Assembly (NCBI GenBank): GCA_030068145.1
Contig: JAPJBO010000006.1
Location: 620,001-684,000, forward strand
Direction of reading: 5' to 3'
Length of the DNA: 64,000 bases
Source of the DNA: Diplonema papillatum
Taxonomy: Eukaryota; Euglenozoa; Diplonemea; Diplonemida; Diplonemidae
Shown: positions 31,040 to 42,312 of the stretch, piece after piece
How positions within the stretch are numbered: position 1 is the stretch's first letter
How the letters are laid out: every line of letters begins with the position of its first letter
Notes under the pieces: model-generated
What the model was told of the DNA's origin: nothing
What the model saw: the letters and a program-made list of their open reading frames with translations, nothing else
The model's database searches: none
Made by a program: the position numbers and the translations under genes

Positions 31040-31715
31040 GAGTTTGTGGCACTCCCTCAATGCGGGAGTGGCACTCCCTCAATGCGGGAGTGTGACCCCC
31101 TCAATGCGGGAGTGGCACTCCCTCAGTGCGGGAGTGTGGCCCTCAATGCGTGAGTGTGACCCCCTCAATGCGGGAGTATGACCCCCTCAATGCGGGACGC
31201 AATGCGGGAGTGGCACTCCCTCAATGCGGGAGTGTGATCCCCTCAATGGGAGTGGCACTCCCTCAATGCGGGAGTGTGACCCTCTCAATGGGAGTGGCAC
31301 TCCCTCAATGGGAGTGGCACTCCCTCAATGCGGGAGTGTGACCCCCTCAATGGGAGTGGCTCCCTCAATGCGGGAGTGGCACTCCCTCAATGCGGGAGTG
31401 TGACCCCCTCAATGCGGGAGTGTGACCCCCTCAATGCGTGAGTGTGACCCCCTCAATGGGAGTGGCTCCCTCAATGCGGGAGTGGCACTCCCTCAATGCG
31501 GGAGTGGCACTCCCTCAATGCGGGAGTGTGACCCCCTCAATGGGAGTGGCTCCCTCAATGCGGGAGTGGCACTCCCTCAATGCTGGAGTGTGGCCCCCTC
31601 AATGCGGGAGTGTGACCCCCTCAATGCGGGAGTGTGACCCCCTCAATGCGGGAGTGTGACCCCCTCAATGGGAGTGGCACTCCCTCAATGCGGGAGTGTG
31701 ACCCCCTCAATGCGG
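31040..31715. repeat. ~22-bp GCGGGAGTG repeat array upstream of the fumarate reductase
   Basis: About 30 units of CTCAATGCGGGAGTG alternating with GGCACTCC or TGACCCC connectors. GGAGTGGCACTCC is itself palindromic. The array starts about 75 bp upstream of the fumarate reductase ATG, so it occupies the promoter-proximal position. A short inverted cluster of the same unit is at 12838-12893. Confidence 0.95.
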
Positions 31716-33359
31716 GACGCAGTGCAAACTCTCCCTCTGCAATGAGGTAGTTCTGACGAGCTGTTCCGAACTCCTGGTGCAAGCTCCCGTCGTGGTTGGC
31801 AGCCGCCACCTGGGGGTCACAGTTTTGAGGCCTGTCCCGAGGCTCGCTCGCACAGGGAAGGGCCGCAAATCGCGTGTAGGCAAGCGAGGTGCAATGCCGA
31901 CGACCGGTACTCCTGTGCATGTTTTTTTGTGTGGTACTACGCGGAATATCGCCCATTTTTCCGCCCTTTTTACGTTACCGCCGAGGCTCCTGCCGCCCGC
32001 TCGTGATGATTGCCCATTGTGCGGAGCTTTGTCTGGCACGGGCGTTTTGCCTCATGGTTTACATGTGGAGCAGCCGTGTGTGTGGGTGTGTCCCGCCGTA
32101 GCCGTCTGGGTAGCGTTCTCAACCGCCTGCGCGTGCGGCTCCGTGGATCCTCGTTGAGTCGGTCCACTCTATCCCCTGCAGCTGCGTCGGATTGCCTGCT
32201 CAGCATCGAGAGAACCATTGAATCCATCGCGCTTTCATTCGTGTTTCCAAGTTCACATCCGGGTTTCTTCTGATCTAACCCCACTCTTCCGAATGGAGCG
32301 AATCAGGAAATACCCGTGCCTATCACAGTCCATCACGCCTGAACGCGACGATCAAGACGAGCTGACGAAACGAAAGCATGACGCCACGGTGCGAAGAGAT
32401 GACCGCGAAGCTGGCGATGCAGATTCACGCCACAAATATTGGCAATCCAAACTAATGCAGCGATCACAGCCTGTTCAGCAATCACTATCAGCAGGGGATG
32501 GACCGGCTCATGAAGATCTTCCAAACTTCGCCTCTCGCCGACGCAAGTCTGGGCTCGTTCAGGACCGTCGACGCTACGAGAACACAGGCCAAACCGTTTT
32601 GGGGGGGAATGCTGCTGAAACAGGCAGCTAAAAAATCGGGGCGCCTGCCCTACTCGTTGACTGCATCTCACCAGTACACACGCTGGTGCAAAGCAAACCT
32701 CCAGGGACGCGGGAACGCCGCTTGCAGCGCCAACGGTCGAAGCACCAAAGCGATAAGAGGGCTGGGAAGTAAATCCTGCGAGGCGCGTGGGAGAGGCGGG
32801 CAAGGACAATTCTCGGCGACCAGAAAGGGGGGGGTTAAAAAGAGACCGGGCCGCATAGGGTCGGGCGCTTGCGCGCGACACGCTACGCGGCCCTGAACGC
32901 CCGCTCTTTAGAGTGGGTTTGGCGGCGACGTTCGTTGGGTAAATCGATAAGCTCGGCAAAAAAAGGGAAGGCGGGTGTTTTTTTACGTTATGGTTTCCGA
33001 CGCCCGCAATCGTGATCAGCACAAACTACTAAAGAGGTCTAATCAAACTGTATAGCATACATTCAAAAACGAAAAACACGTTGCTGGTGTGATCCGCCCT
33101 GGGCTTTCCTGGGGGTGTCCCCAGTTGTTCTTTCCCCGAGTTGCCTCCTTGTGGTATTGTCCTTTGACAGAGTGGGCCGATGCCTCGCCGGTTTGCTTCC
33201 TCGTGGATTTCACCAGTAGCGGTTTGCCTTGGGTCGCTTCGCATCCGAGCAGGAAACATGGCTTTGCGACATTGGGCTGAGACTTCAATCTTCAAGGTCG
33301 ACGTCGCTCTGTGTGGGTTGGCAACGTGCGTGGGAGGATTGCACAACAGATGATTCTTT
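31716..33359. other. No recognised gene
   Basis: Frames up to about 230 codons exist on both strands. The plus-strand frame at 32498-32896 and the minus-strand frame at 32333-33022 overlap each other. None shows a domain, signal peptide or membrane segment that I trust. Confidence 0.45.
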
Positions 33360-33880
33360 TTCATAAGCGCCAGCTTGGAAGGAAATGCTCGACGAGGCTG
33401 CCAGGCAAAGAACTGCGTAGTTTTGTGAACCGAAGGGATCCCAAGTGCTGTAACTACCGAACCACCACGTGTTGAACGGACGTGCGGCCATGCGGGTCTA
33501 TCCCTACGACAAGACACACAAACACGACAGGTAAAATGTCAACAACACACGGTGGTGTGAGCGAAGAACTGGTAATCGTGGTAAACTTTCTTTTTGTTCC
33601 TTTTACGGCTATTCTCTCCTTTTATGCGTCTTTTGCTCTCTATTGCTGGGAATACCGGTATTCCTGGACTTTTGGTGCTGAAGGAAGGGATGAATCCGTT
33701 CACTTCACCCCCCACGTGGCGCTCGTTTAGCAGGGGCTGCCGAGTCGCACCGTGGCACCGTCCTTCTGTGAAGTAAACAACTTGAACGTGAACAAATTAG
33801 ATTGTGTTTGTACCGGTATTGCATTTGCCCGTCTACCTCTATCTCCTCCCTTCCATTCGGAGTCAACGCAGCTCGAGTGT
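33360..33880 (+). repeat. Dispersed repeat B, copy 3, with a ~200-bp insertion
   Basis: The outer parts match 6126-6430 (AAGCGCCAGCTTGGAAGGAA on the left, TTCCATTCGGAGTCAACGCA on the right). A stretch of about 33575-33775 has no counterpart in the other copies and marks an insertion or an ancestral segment lost elsewhere. Confidence 0.75.
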
Positions 33881-34751
33881 TTCTTCTTTCCGTGCACGAC
33901 TTTGATATGAGACGATGCCAAACGGGGGAGAATCTTAGTTCGATGTTTAGGGGAAGAGAGGGGTTTGGACGGATATAATTATCTGGCGAAGTGCGATGCT
34001 GTGCATGTGGGCCTATACTCTCATTCTGAAGTCGGAATAGGCAATCCATCCGAAGATCCTTCTTCTGAGCATAGAACCCCGCTCTGGGTTTAAGGGACGT
34101 TGCACAGCGCCCATGGGCATCCTACCATATCATGGAGCACATTATTTTCCCAGCGCCACAGTACGCGGAGCGCATACAAGCGGATCCACACGACCGCCGT
34201 GCCTGATGAAGCACGGAATCCTTCCGAGTAATTGCGGAAATATCGATGTCATAGGAGTGGCTCCCGTGGCGGGAATACGCCGAGATGGAAGTGCGCCGAG
34301 GAGGTAAAAGGATGGTCCGGGACACCCGTGGAGGCGGTTCAACGCCGCTGAATGCACACCGCATACACGCATGGGGGGATTGCAAGACGTGCTTGGAATG
34401 GATATGAGCACCGCACTAGTCCGTCTGCACCGTGTTTCAATCCTGTAAGCCACGGACACGTAAGGCGGACCATCATCAGCGCAGAACCTGAGTGTCTGCA
34501 GACAGGACAGCGGTACGAGTCTGGCTGTTCGTAGCTCGTCACAGCCAGGGCCACAGCACAGGCGAATCCGACACGGGGAGACGGCCCCTACAACGCATGG
34601 GGGGGGGCCCTTGTTATTGGAGCTGGTTGAGGGATAAGGAAAAGGTAAGAAATCTTTTTGGTGGCCTCCGCTGGTCTGGTAGTCTGTGCTACCTCCGTTC
34701 TTCTACACTCGTAATCTTCTCTACTCACTACTGTACGTACTCTTTCACTCC
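33881..34751. other. No recognised gene; diverged repeat shared with 21.5 kb
   Basis: Positions about 34360-34520 are a diverged copy of about 21460-21680; GGCGGACCATCATCAGCGC is common to both. No gene is recognised. Confidence 0.5.
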
Positions 34752-36992
34752 CCTAGTGGTCCACTAGTGGTCCATTAGTGGTCCATTAGTGGTCCACTAG
34801 TGGTCCATTAGTGATCCATTAGTGTTCCATTAGTGGTCCATAAGGGATCCACTAGTGTTCCATTAGTGGTCCATTTAGTTGCCCATTAGAGGCCTATTAG
34901 GATTCCTGTAGTGTTCCATTTAGTGTACCATTAGTGGTCCATTAGTGGTCCATTAGTGGTCCACTAGTGGCCCATTAGTGGTCCATTAGTGGTTCATTAG
35001 GGTTCCTGTAGTGTTCCATTAGCGTTCCATTAGCGTTCCATTAGTGGTCCATTAGTGGTCCATTAGTGGTCCATTAGTGGTCCATTAGTGGTCCATTAGT
35101 GGTCCATTAGTGGTCCATTAGTGGTCCATTAGTGGTCCATTAGTGGTCCATTAGTGGTCCATTAGTGGTCCATTAGTGGTCCATTAGTGGTCCATTAGTG
35201 GTCCATTAGTGGTCCATTAGTGGTCCATTAGTGGTCCATTAGTGGTCCATTAGTGGTCCATTAGTGGTCCATTAGTGGTCCATTAGTGGTCCATTAGTGG
35301 TCCATTAGTGGTCCATTAGTGGTCCATTAGTGGTCCATTAGTGGTCCATTAGTGGTCCATTAGTGGTCCATTAGTGGTCCATTAGTGGTCCATTAGTGGT
35401 CCATTAGTGGTCCATTAGTGGTCCATTAGTGGTCCATTAGTGGTCCATTAGTGGTCCATTAGTGGTCCATTAGTGGTCCATTAGTGGTCCATTAGTGGTC
35501 CATTAGTGGTCCATTAGTGGTCCATTAGTGGTCCATTAGTGGTCCATTAGTGGTCCATTAGTGGTCCATTAGTGGTCCATTAGTGGTCCATTAGTGGTCC
35601 ATTAGTGGTCCATTAGTGGTCCATTAGTGGTCCATTAGTGGTCCATTAGTGGTCCATTAGTGGTCCATTAGTGGTCCATTAGTGGTCCATTAGTGGTCCA
35701 TTAGTGGTCCATTAGTGGTCCATTAGTGGTCCATTAGTGGTCCATTAGTGGTCCATTAGTGGTCCATTAGTGGTCCATTAGTGGTCCATTAGTGGTCCAT
35801 TAGTGGTCCATTAGTGGTCCATTAGTGGTCCATTAGTGGTCCATTAGTGGTCCATTAGTGGTCCATTAGTGGTCCATTAGTGGTCCATTAGTGGTCCATT
35901 AGTGGTCCATTAGTGGTCCATTAGTGGTCCATTAGTGGTCCATTAGTGGTCCATTAGTGGTCCATTAGTGGTCCATTAGTGGTCCATTAGTGGTCCATTA
36001 GTGGTCCATTAGTGGTCCATTAGTGGTCCATTAGTGGTCCATTAGTGGTCCATTAGTGGTCCATTAGTGGTCCATTAGTGGTCCATTAGTGGTCCATTAG
36101 TGGTCCATTAGTGGTCCATTAGTGGTCCATTAGTGGTCCATTAGTGGTCCATTAGTGGTCCATTAGTGGTCCATTAGTGGTCCATTAGTGGTCCATTAGT
36201 GGTCCATTAGTGGTCCATTAGTGGTCCATTAGTGGTCCATTAGTGGTCCATTAGTGGTCCATTAGTGGTCCATTAGTGGTCCATTAGTGGTCCATTAGTG
36301 GTCCATTAGTGGTCCATTAGTGGTCCATTAGTGGTCCATTAGTGGTCCATTAGTGGTCCATTAGTGGTCCATTAGTGGTCCATTAGTGGTCCATTAGTGG
36401 TCCATTAGTGGTCCATTAGTGGTCCATTAGTGGTCCATTAGTGGTCCATTAGTGGTCCATTAGTGGTCCATTAGTGGTCCATTAGTGGTCCATTAGTGGT
36501 CCATTAGTGGTCCATTAGTGGTCCATTAGTGGTCCATTAGTGGTCCATTAGTGGTCCATTAGTGGTCCATTAGTGGTCCATTAGTGGTCCATTAGTGGTC
36601 CATTAGTGGTCCATTAGTGGTCCATTAGTGGTCCATTAGTGGTCCATTAGTGGTCCATTAGTGGTCCATTAGTGGTCCATTAGTGGTCCATTAGTGGTCC
36701 ATTAGTGGTCCATTAGTGGTCCATTAGTGGTCCATTAGTGGTCCATTAGTGGTCCATTAGTGGTCCATTAGTGGTCCATTAGTGGTCCATTAGTGGTCCA
36801 TTAGTGGTCCATTAGTGGTCCATTAGTGGTCCATTAGTGGTCCATTAGTGGTCCATTAGTGGTCCATTAGTGGTCCATTAGTGGTCCATTAGTGGTCCAT
36901 TAGTGGTCCATTAGTGGTCCATTAGTGGTCCATTAGTGGTCCATTAGTGGTCCATTAGTGGTCCATTAGTGGTCCATTAGTGGTCCATTAGT
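34752..36992. repeat. 11-bp satellite (CCATTAGTGGT), about 200 copies
   Basis: The first ~300 bp is variable (CTAGTGG, GTTCCATTAG, GATCC variants). From about 35037 the array is essentially perfect GGTCCATTAGT repeats. It is interrupted at 36993 by a transposon and resumes at 41965-42056. Confidence 0.98.
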
Positions 36993-37072
36993 CACGGTTG
37001 TGAAACGAATGGATTATTGTACATTATTGTATTCACCCCTCTGACCGAGAATTATTGTATTTTTATTGTATA

Positions 37073-39204
37073 TCATAGATGGCCGGTTGATAACGTTATA
37101 TAACGTTATATAACGTTATAACGGTGATAACGTTATATAACGTTATATAACGTTATATAACGGTCGAAAACGCAAAATAACGGAAAAAATAACGCAAATA
37201 ACGGTTTTTAGAATTTTTCCGATTTTGGCCATGTTTCCAGATTTTTGTCATTTTTTCCTCATTTTGGTCCATTTCGGCCATTTTTTCCGATTTTGGCCAT
37301 TTTTGCCAGATTTTGGTCAATCTTAGCCAATTTTCCCAGACTTTTGCCGATTTTTTCAGGTTTTGGCCATTTTGCCGATTTTTTCCAGATTTCGGCAATC
37401 TTTGCCGATTTTTCCAGATTTCGGCCATTTTTGCCGATTTTTCAAGATTTTGGACAATTTTGAGATTTTGGCCACTCTGGCCGATTTATCCAGATCAGTC
37501 AATTTCGGCCATTTTTTCCGATTTTTCCAGATTTCCCGATTTTCCAGATTTTGGTCAATTTCGGCCATTTTTGCCAATTTTTCCAGACTTTTGCCGATTT
37601 TTGGATCCCGGTCACAAAAACTGTTCGGAAACAAACCCTGGTCCGAAAAGAATTCGTAGTAACCGGTCCTCAGGGGTCCGTATAGCCCCTCCCCAGAGCT
37701 TTTTCTCTTTTACTTATTTTCTTGCGGACTTCCACCCAAGCGCGACAAACGCGATCCTTCCGGATTCACATGACTCTTTCACTGTGCGATGTTGTTCTTG
37801 GGATGTGGATGTCTGCAGTTTTGGGTTTCCGGCGCGTGTCCCTCAGTCGGTGGCCCGTAACGGTCGTTTGCAGTGTCCTTCGTGAGGCAGCAGATGTCAC
37901 CAGCATGATCCGGCCACTGGAGTCCAACTTGTCCAAGCTTGTCCACTCGGCAGACCGTTGCGTACTATGCCAGTCAGACAAGGTCCCAGTACCAAATATG
38001 GGTGCATGATGAGCACGAGACATGCAAAGTCGAGCAGTCACAGCTGGCGCTTCCCGTAGAACCCAGCCAGCCCGGGGTCGGTTTTCTTGATCCGGTCGAT
38101 GAATCGTTGTTCCGGGCTCTTACTTGGTGGTTTCGTGACAGGGAGAACGCTGGGGCCAGTCAATGCCAGGTCGCGGGACAAGGCCTCGACGCGCAGCGTT
38201 TCCGCCACCTTCTTCCTTCCGCGTCGCGCCTTTGCAACCGAGGCGCTGCTGCTGCTGCTGTTGCTATCCGTACTTTCGGCGCGAGGCCGTTTGCGCTGTG
38301 TACCTGGGGTCTTCGGCTGAGCTTTCGGCTGAGCTTTAGGTTGAACCTTCGGCTTCGGCTGGACCTTCGGGGAGCTTTTCGCAGGCATAGTCGATATTCC
38401 CTTTGGAAAGACTAGTGTGGCTGAAATCGAAGCGGGTGGGGCGGTACACGTGTTTTTGTGTTTCCGACGATCCCGAATGGGTGTACAGATTGGTGTCTTT
38501 CGACCTTTTTTTTTTTCCGCGCACGGACTGCCTGTTCGAGCTTGTGCGGGTTTAAGAAACTCAGACAAGAATAGCTCTGGTGAGGGGCAGGGCATAAATG
38601 ACCAAAACCCTGGAAAAATCGGCAAAAACGGCCAAAATGGGCAAAGTCTGGAAAACATGGCAAAACTGGCCAAAAATGACCAAAACCTGGAAAAATCGGC
38701 AAAAATAGCCAAATTTTTGAAAAACATGGCAAAAATGGCCAATCCTGGCCAAATCGGTAAAAACGGCCAAAATGGGCCAAAATCTGGAAAACACGGCAAA
38801 ACTGGTCAACATTGACCAAAATCTGGAAAAATTGGCAAAAATAACCAAAATTGGCCAAAATCTGGAAAATGTGGCAAAAATGGCCAAAAATGACCAAAAT
38901 CTGGAGGACAGTGTGACCTCCCATGGATTGGTAAAAAACCGTTATATAACGTTATATAACGTTATATAACGTTATTATAACGTTATTATAACGTTATATA
39001 ACGTTATTATACCGTTATTATAACGTTATATAACGTTATATAACGTTATAACGGTCAAATAACGTTATTTTTCGACCAAAAATGGCAAATAACGGTTTTA
39101 TAACGGTCAATAACGGTTTTTCTGGATTTAGGGGGGGGGTAACAAATAACTCCGGGAATAACGTTATATAACGTTATATAACGTTATATAACGGCCATCT
39201 ATGA
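37073..39204. mobile_element. Second transposon nested in the hAT-like element
   Basis: A perfect 13-bp TIR TCATAGATGGCCG lies at both ends, with GTATA flanking both sides as a candidate 5-bp TSD. Inside each end is an array of CGTTATATAACG palindromes (37088-37165; 38938-39196). Next come two minisatellites in mirror orientation: TTTTCCGATTTTGGCCATTT type at 37205-37610 and its reverse complement at 38590-38910. The centre holds one basic small ORF on the minus strand. The layout is thus symmetric in three layers. Confidence 0.8.
38038..38388 (-). CDS. Small basic Lys/Pro-rich protein inside the nested element
   Basis: ATG at 38388, stop at 38038, 116 residues. The N-terminal ~35 residues repeat KVQPKPKVQPKAQPKAQP. 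A basic bipartite stretch (QRKRPRAE ... KARRGRKK) suggests a nuclear protein. The C-terminus (RFIDRIKKTDPGLAGFYG) is less biased. No family is recognised. It is the only coding candidate in the element. It might be an accessory DNA-binding factor or a captured host fragment. Confidence 0.45.
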   Translation of the reverse strand: MPAKSSPKVQPKPKVQPKAQPKAQPKTPGTQRKRPRAESTDSNSSSSSASVAKARRGRKKVAETLRVEALSRDLALTGPSVLPVTKPPSKSPEQRFIDRIKKTDPGLAGFYGKRQL

Positions 39205-39478
39205 GTATATTATTGTACATTATTGTACGTGCACAGTGCAGAGAGTAAGGTGAGCAGAACGTCGAGACGGCTTTTACACGGAATGAGCTAACCCAATGGA
39301 CTCGAACAACTGACTTCTGAACATTGTCGTCTTTGTCAAGGTTTCAAACACATAGATGCAAACCGCCAACTAGTCAATTAGGTCCCGGACTCCTATGATT
39401 CGAAGTGGCAAAGCAGCCTTCACACGCAAACAAGTTCTGTATCGCACTGAATATTGTCGTCGGAACACATCCTTGCTG

Positions 39479-41347
39479 TCATATGTGTCCCAAACAGTTG
39501 ACAACAACTCTCTCCTTTTCCCCGACCGAGGCACAATAGCGTGCATACTCCCCATGAATTTTGGATGCATCGGACGCACCTGGGGGGTTTGCCACCCAAT
39601 TTAAAAGCTTGCGAAGGTGGCTTGCAGCAATGTTCATTTCAGCAAGTTGAGAATAACTTTTATCGGCTGTTTCGTTGCACCCCATTGCAGCAGCCAACTT
39701 TCTGATGGAAAGGGGAAAGTATTTCCTCTGAAGTTCTTCTCTGACAAATTTGGCGAGGACTTCCCGCCTCTGGAAGACGTGCTCGCAAACGTCCAGGATG
39801 CTCGACCACCGGGTCTCTCCAAGTGTTCTAGCGGCAGCTGGGCTTGGTGACTCGACGTCAACATCGATGACGTCTTCGTTGGCTCTGATATATTCCTTCG
39901 CCTTTTCGAGGCGAATGGAGTCTTCGACTTCTGGAAAAGCTTTTTTCAACGAGTTTGCTGCCAGAACGTATCCCTGCTCAATCATTTCCAGGCATTTCTT
40001 TATCTTCGTCACTTGGTCCTTGTTTTCCTGGTGCCGCGCCCGTTCGCTACTTTGGTACTTGCTCTGAAAGTCTTTCCACCTCCGCCGACGAGCATTCTTC
40101 GACCCACCAAGCGCCTGCGAAAAGAGGGTACAAAACTCGACTGCGTCGGGGAACAGAGTCGTAAAGTACTCGCGCAGGGCCTTGTTCAAGTGGTGCCCAA
40201 GGCACCACACAACAGGCGCGTTCTTCATGCCCTTTGCCAGCTTTTGGTTCACAGCGCACCTGTCCAAGTTTACAAAAGAGACTTCGAAGCTGAATTCTTT
40301 TGTGATCCGTGCAATGAGCTGTTCTACGTCTTCTGCCGCGTATGCGCTTCCATCGTCAAGGGAGTCGATCCCAAGGAGCACCACATCTTTCTCGAGGAAA
40401 GCAGTTATGCCCATGTATTGCAGGTTCAACGACGGGCTTGTTGTGCTGTCAAGTGCAATTCCGAGCAACTGCCTTTCAACAACGAATTTAATCCGTTCTT
40501 CGGCCTCTGTGACATGCTTCGGCATGCGGGCCAGAAGACTCTGGGCTGAGCTGAATTTCGGGAACAGGTGCTTCCGCACAGGCAGCATCATCATTTCCGT
40601 CTGTCCTCGAGTCAGGCCAGCTGCGCAAGCGACAAATGAGACATCATCCTCAAAAGCCTCTTTGTTTGGTACCGAGAGACAGGCCTGCTTCAAGGCAGCG
40701 CTTTCAGCTGGCATGGGCTTTGTTGGTTGTTTGGCGAGCGCCTCGAGGCGCCTAAGGTGTGACTTGCAAACACTGTGGTTCTTCGCCGTTGACTGCTCCC
40801 GGTGGTCGATGATCTGGTTGCATGGATTGCACCACAAGACAGTGTCGGTCTCTTTACGGCCTTCCTTCAGCTTTGCCTGGCGCACGTCGAAGTCGAGACT
40901 CTTCACTGTCTTCACCACCAGGCCTTTTTTCTGGGTGTCCGAAAGACCCTGAAGTCGAGTTGCAGGAGAAACGTAGTACGGTCGATTCTTCTTCTTGCTG
41001 CTCTCTTGTGCTTTGTCAAGGTTCTCCTTTAACTTCTTCGGCTTCGGCAGAGGTTGTGCTTTGCCAAGGTTCTTCTTTAACTTCTTCGACTTCGGCAGAG
41101 GGGGGCTGCTGTCGCTCGTGCTGTCTTCGCTTTCGACTAGCTGTTTCCTCTTTTGGCTCTTGGCTGCTGGCTTAGAGGTTGTGCGTGTACTCTCCTGCGA
41201 CTGACTCAGAGCGAGTTTTTTAACTGCACTGGGTGGGTTTTCAGAGTTATAGTTCGCTTGAGAATCCGGGATTTTAGAGTCTCCGGGTGACTTTCGTCGA
41301 ATGGGTTCTTTTAAAGCTAATACGGGTGGGTTTGGGGGGGCATGCAT
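39479..41347 (-). CDS. hAT-superfamily-like transposase, C-terminally short
   Basis: 622 residues from the first ATG (the frame stays open 24 codons upstream). Residues ~60-120 are Lys/Ser-rich, like a nuclear localisation region. A BED-type finger is seen at Cys173-x2-Cys176-x14-His191-x5-His197. Asp300 in ALDSTTSPSLNLQYMG and Asp362 in NLDRCAVNQKL fit the first two catalytic acids. CLGHHLNKAL (382-391) is the hAT CxxH helix, and ETRWSS (511-516) the RW motif. The usual C-terminal dimerisation block is missing; another frame just past the stop (to 39370) reads STVWDTYDSKDVFRRQYS, suggesting a frameshift. Activity is doubtful. Confidence 0.7.
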   Translation of the reverse strand: MHAPPNPPVLALKEPIRRKSPGDSKIPDSQANYNSENPPSAVKKLALSQSQESTRTTSKPAAKSQKRKQLVESEDSTSDSSPPLPKSKKLKKNLGKAQPLPKPKKLKENLDKAQESSKKKNRPYYVSPATRLQGLSDTQKKGLVVKTVKSLDFDVRQAKLKEGRKETDTVLWCNPCNQIIDHREQSTAKNHSVCKSHLRRLEALAKQPTKPMPAESAALKQACLSVPNKEAFEDDVSFVACAAGLTRGQTEMMMLPVRKHLFPKFSSAQSLLARMPKHVTEAEERIKFVVERQLLGIALDSTTSPSLNLQYMGITAFLEKDVVLLGIDSLDDGSAYAAEDVEQLIARITKEFSFEVSFVNLDRCAVNQKLAKGMKNAPVVWCLGHHLNKALREYFTTLFPDAVEFCTLFSQALGGSKNARRRRWKDFQSKYQSSERARHQENKDQVTKIKKCLEMIEQGYVLAANSLKKAFPEVEDSIRLEKAKEYIRANEDVIDVDVESPSPAAARTLGETRWSSILDVCEHVFQRREVLAKFVREELQRKYFPLSIRKLAAAMGCNETADKSYSQLAEMNIAASHLRKLLNWVANPPGASDASKIHGEYARYCASVGEKERVVVNCLGHI

Positions 41348-41590
41348 GGCTTCTTTCGTGTACACCTTACTTGGTCGCTTTGGCGAGTCAGGTTCGAAAC
41401 AATTTGTGACCGACACCAAGTTCTCGCCAGGTTAGGTGAGTGTTCTTGGGCTCCCCACGTCTTACAAGTTGAGCAGGAGTTGCCCTGTAAACCGTATCGG
41501 TCCATTGTTCGCACCATGGCTCTAAGTTGAGTAGAGTGTGGAATAGCTCAGAGAGGTTTGCTGGTAGCAGCGAACGTTGCGCTTTTCGAA
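41238..41590 (-). repeat. Duplicate partner of the 13.4-13.8 kb fragment
   Basis: Nearly identical to 13449-13814. It covers the first codons of the hAT-like gene plus its upstream part, where another open minus-strand frame (ELFHTLLNLEPWCEQW) is conserved in both copies. Confidence 0.85.
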
Positions 41591-41964
41591 GTGCGGCGGC
41601 GTCGTCGCTTTTTGTTGCGCCCCATTTTGTTCCTGACCTTTTCGCGTAGTTCCAAACTGTTTTGAGTTTTATGAAGCCGGTATTTTTGAGTCTCTGGTTG
41701 GCCATTGGGAGTTCTCTTCGATTCTGCCATGAGTTGGGTTCAACGATAATGCTGTTACTTCGCAGAGCTGCTCTGATTGTTTCTCTAACTGCAGTCGTAC
41801 AATAATGATTTGTATATTATTGTATATTCTTGTAAATTATTGTATATTATTGTATATTATTGTATATTCTTGTATTATTGTACAGTATTGTATACAATAA
41901 TATACGAAAATTTGTACAATAAAAATACAATAAAATACAATAAACGATTCGTATCACAACCGTG

Positions 41965-42056
41965 ATTAGTGGTCCATTCGTGGTCCATTAGTGGTCCATT
42001 AGTGGTCCATTTCTGTGGTCCATTAGTGTTCCATTAGTGTTCCATTAGTGTTCCTT
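41965..42056. repeat. 11-bp satellite, right remnant
   Basis: Continuation of the CCATTAGTGGT array on the right side of the transposon. It is more degenerate (GTTCCATTAGT and TTTCTGTGG variants). Confidence 0.9.
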
Positions 42057-42312
42057 CCAAGGAATCCCAGCAATACATTTACTACTAGCGGTAGTTACTG
42101 GCTCTCCGATATACAAAGAGTCAGAGTCACAAACACAAGAAGGAACTCTGCTACACACCATTTCGAGCTCGCCCGCGTTTTCAGGATCCGAATCGAAAAC
42201 GGCAGCATTCGCCCCCGGCGCCTCCGCGTAGCGCTGAGACGACGGGCGTCGGCTGGGGTCTTCAACAGCACTCGGCCCGCTGCTGAATCGTCTCCTCATA
42301 ACGACCGCAAAT

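Larger units (their letters stand above)
36993..41964 (-). mobile_element. hAT-like DNA transposon inserted in the 11-bp satellite
   Basis: The left terminus CACGGTTGTGAAACGAAT is mirrored at the right end by ATTCGTATCACAACCGTG, an 18-bp TIR with one mismatch. Both flanks carry ATTAGT (36987-36992 and 41965-41970), read as a 6-bp TSD; a TTAG 4-bp reading with one more terminal base is also possible. Both ends have A/T-rich subterminal repeats of ATTATTGTA. The satellite continues on both sides, so the insertion is unambiguous. The element carries the minus-strand transposase-like gene and is interrupted by a second element at 37073-39204. Without it, it would be about 2.84 kb. Confidence 0.85.

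Noticed and set aside
34752-36992. Possible CRISPR-like array
   Set aside because: The 11-bp satellite has no unique spacers, and the genome is eukaryotic with spliced genes. The other arrays (2068, 10357, 31040, 59812) are also plain tandem repeats.
37205-37610. Open frames of FADFSRF-type repeats
   Set aside because: All frames of the A/T-rich minisatellite are open and give the same biased peptide, so coding is not supported.
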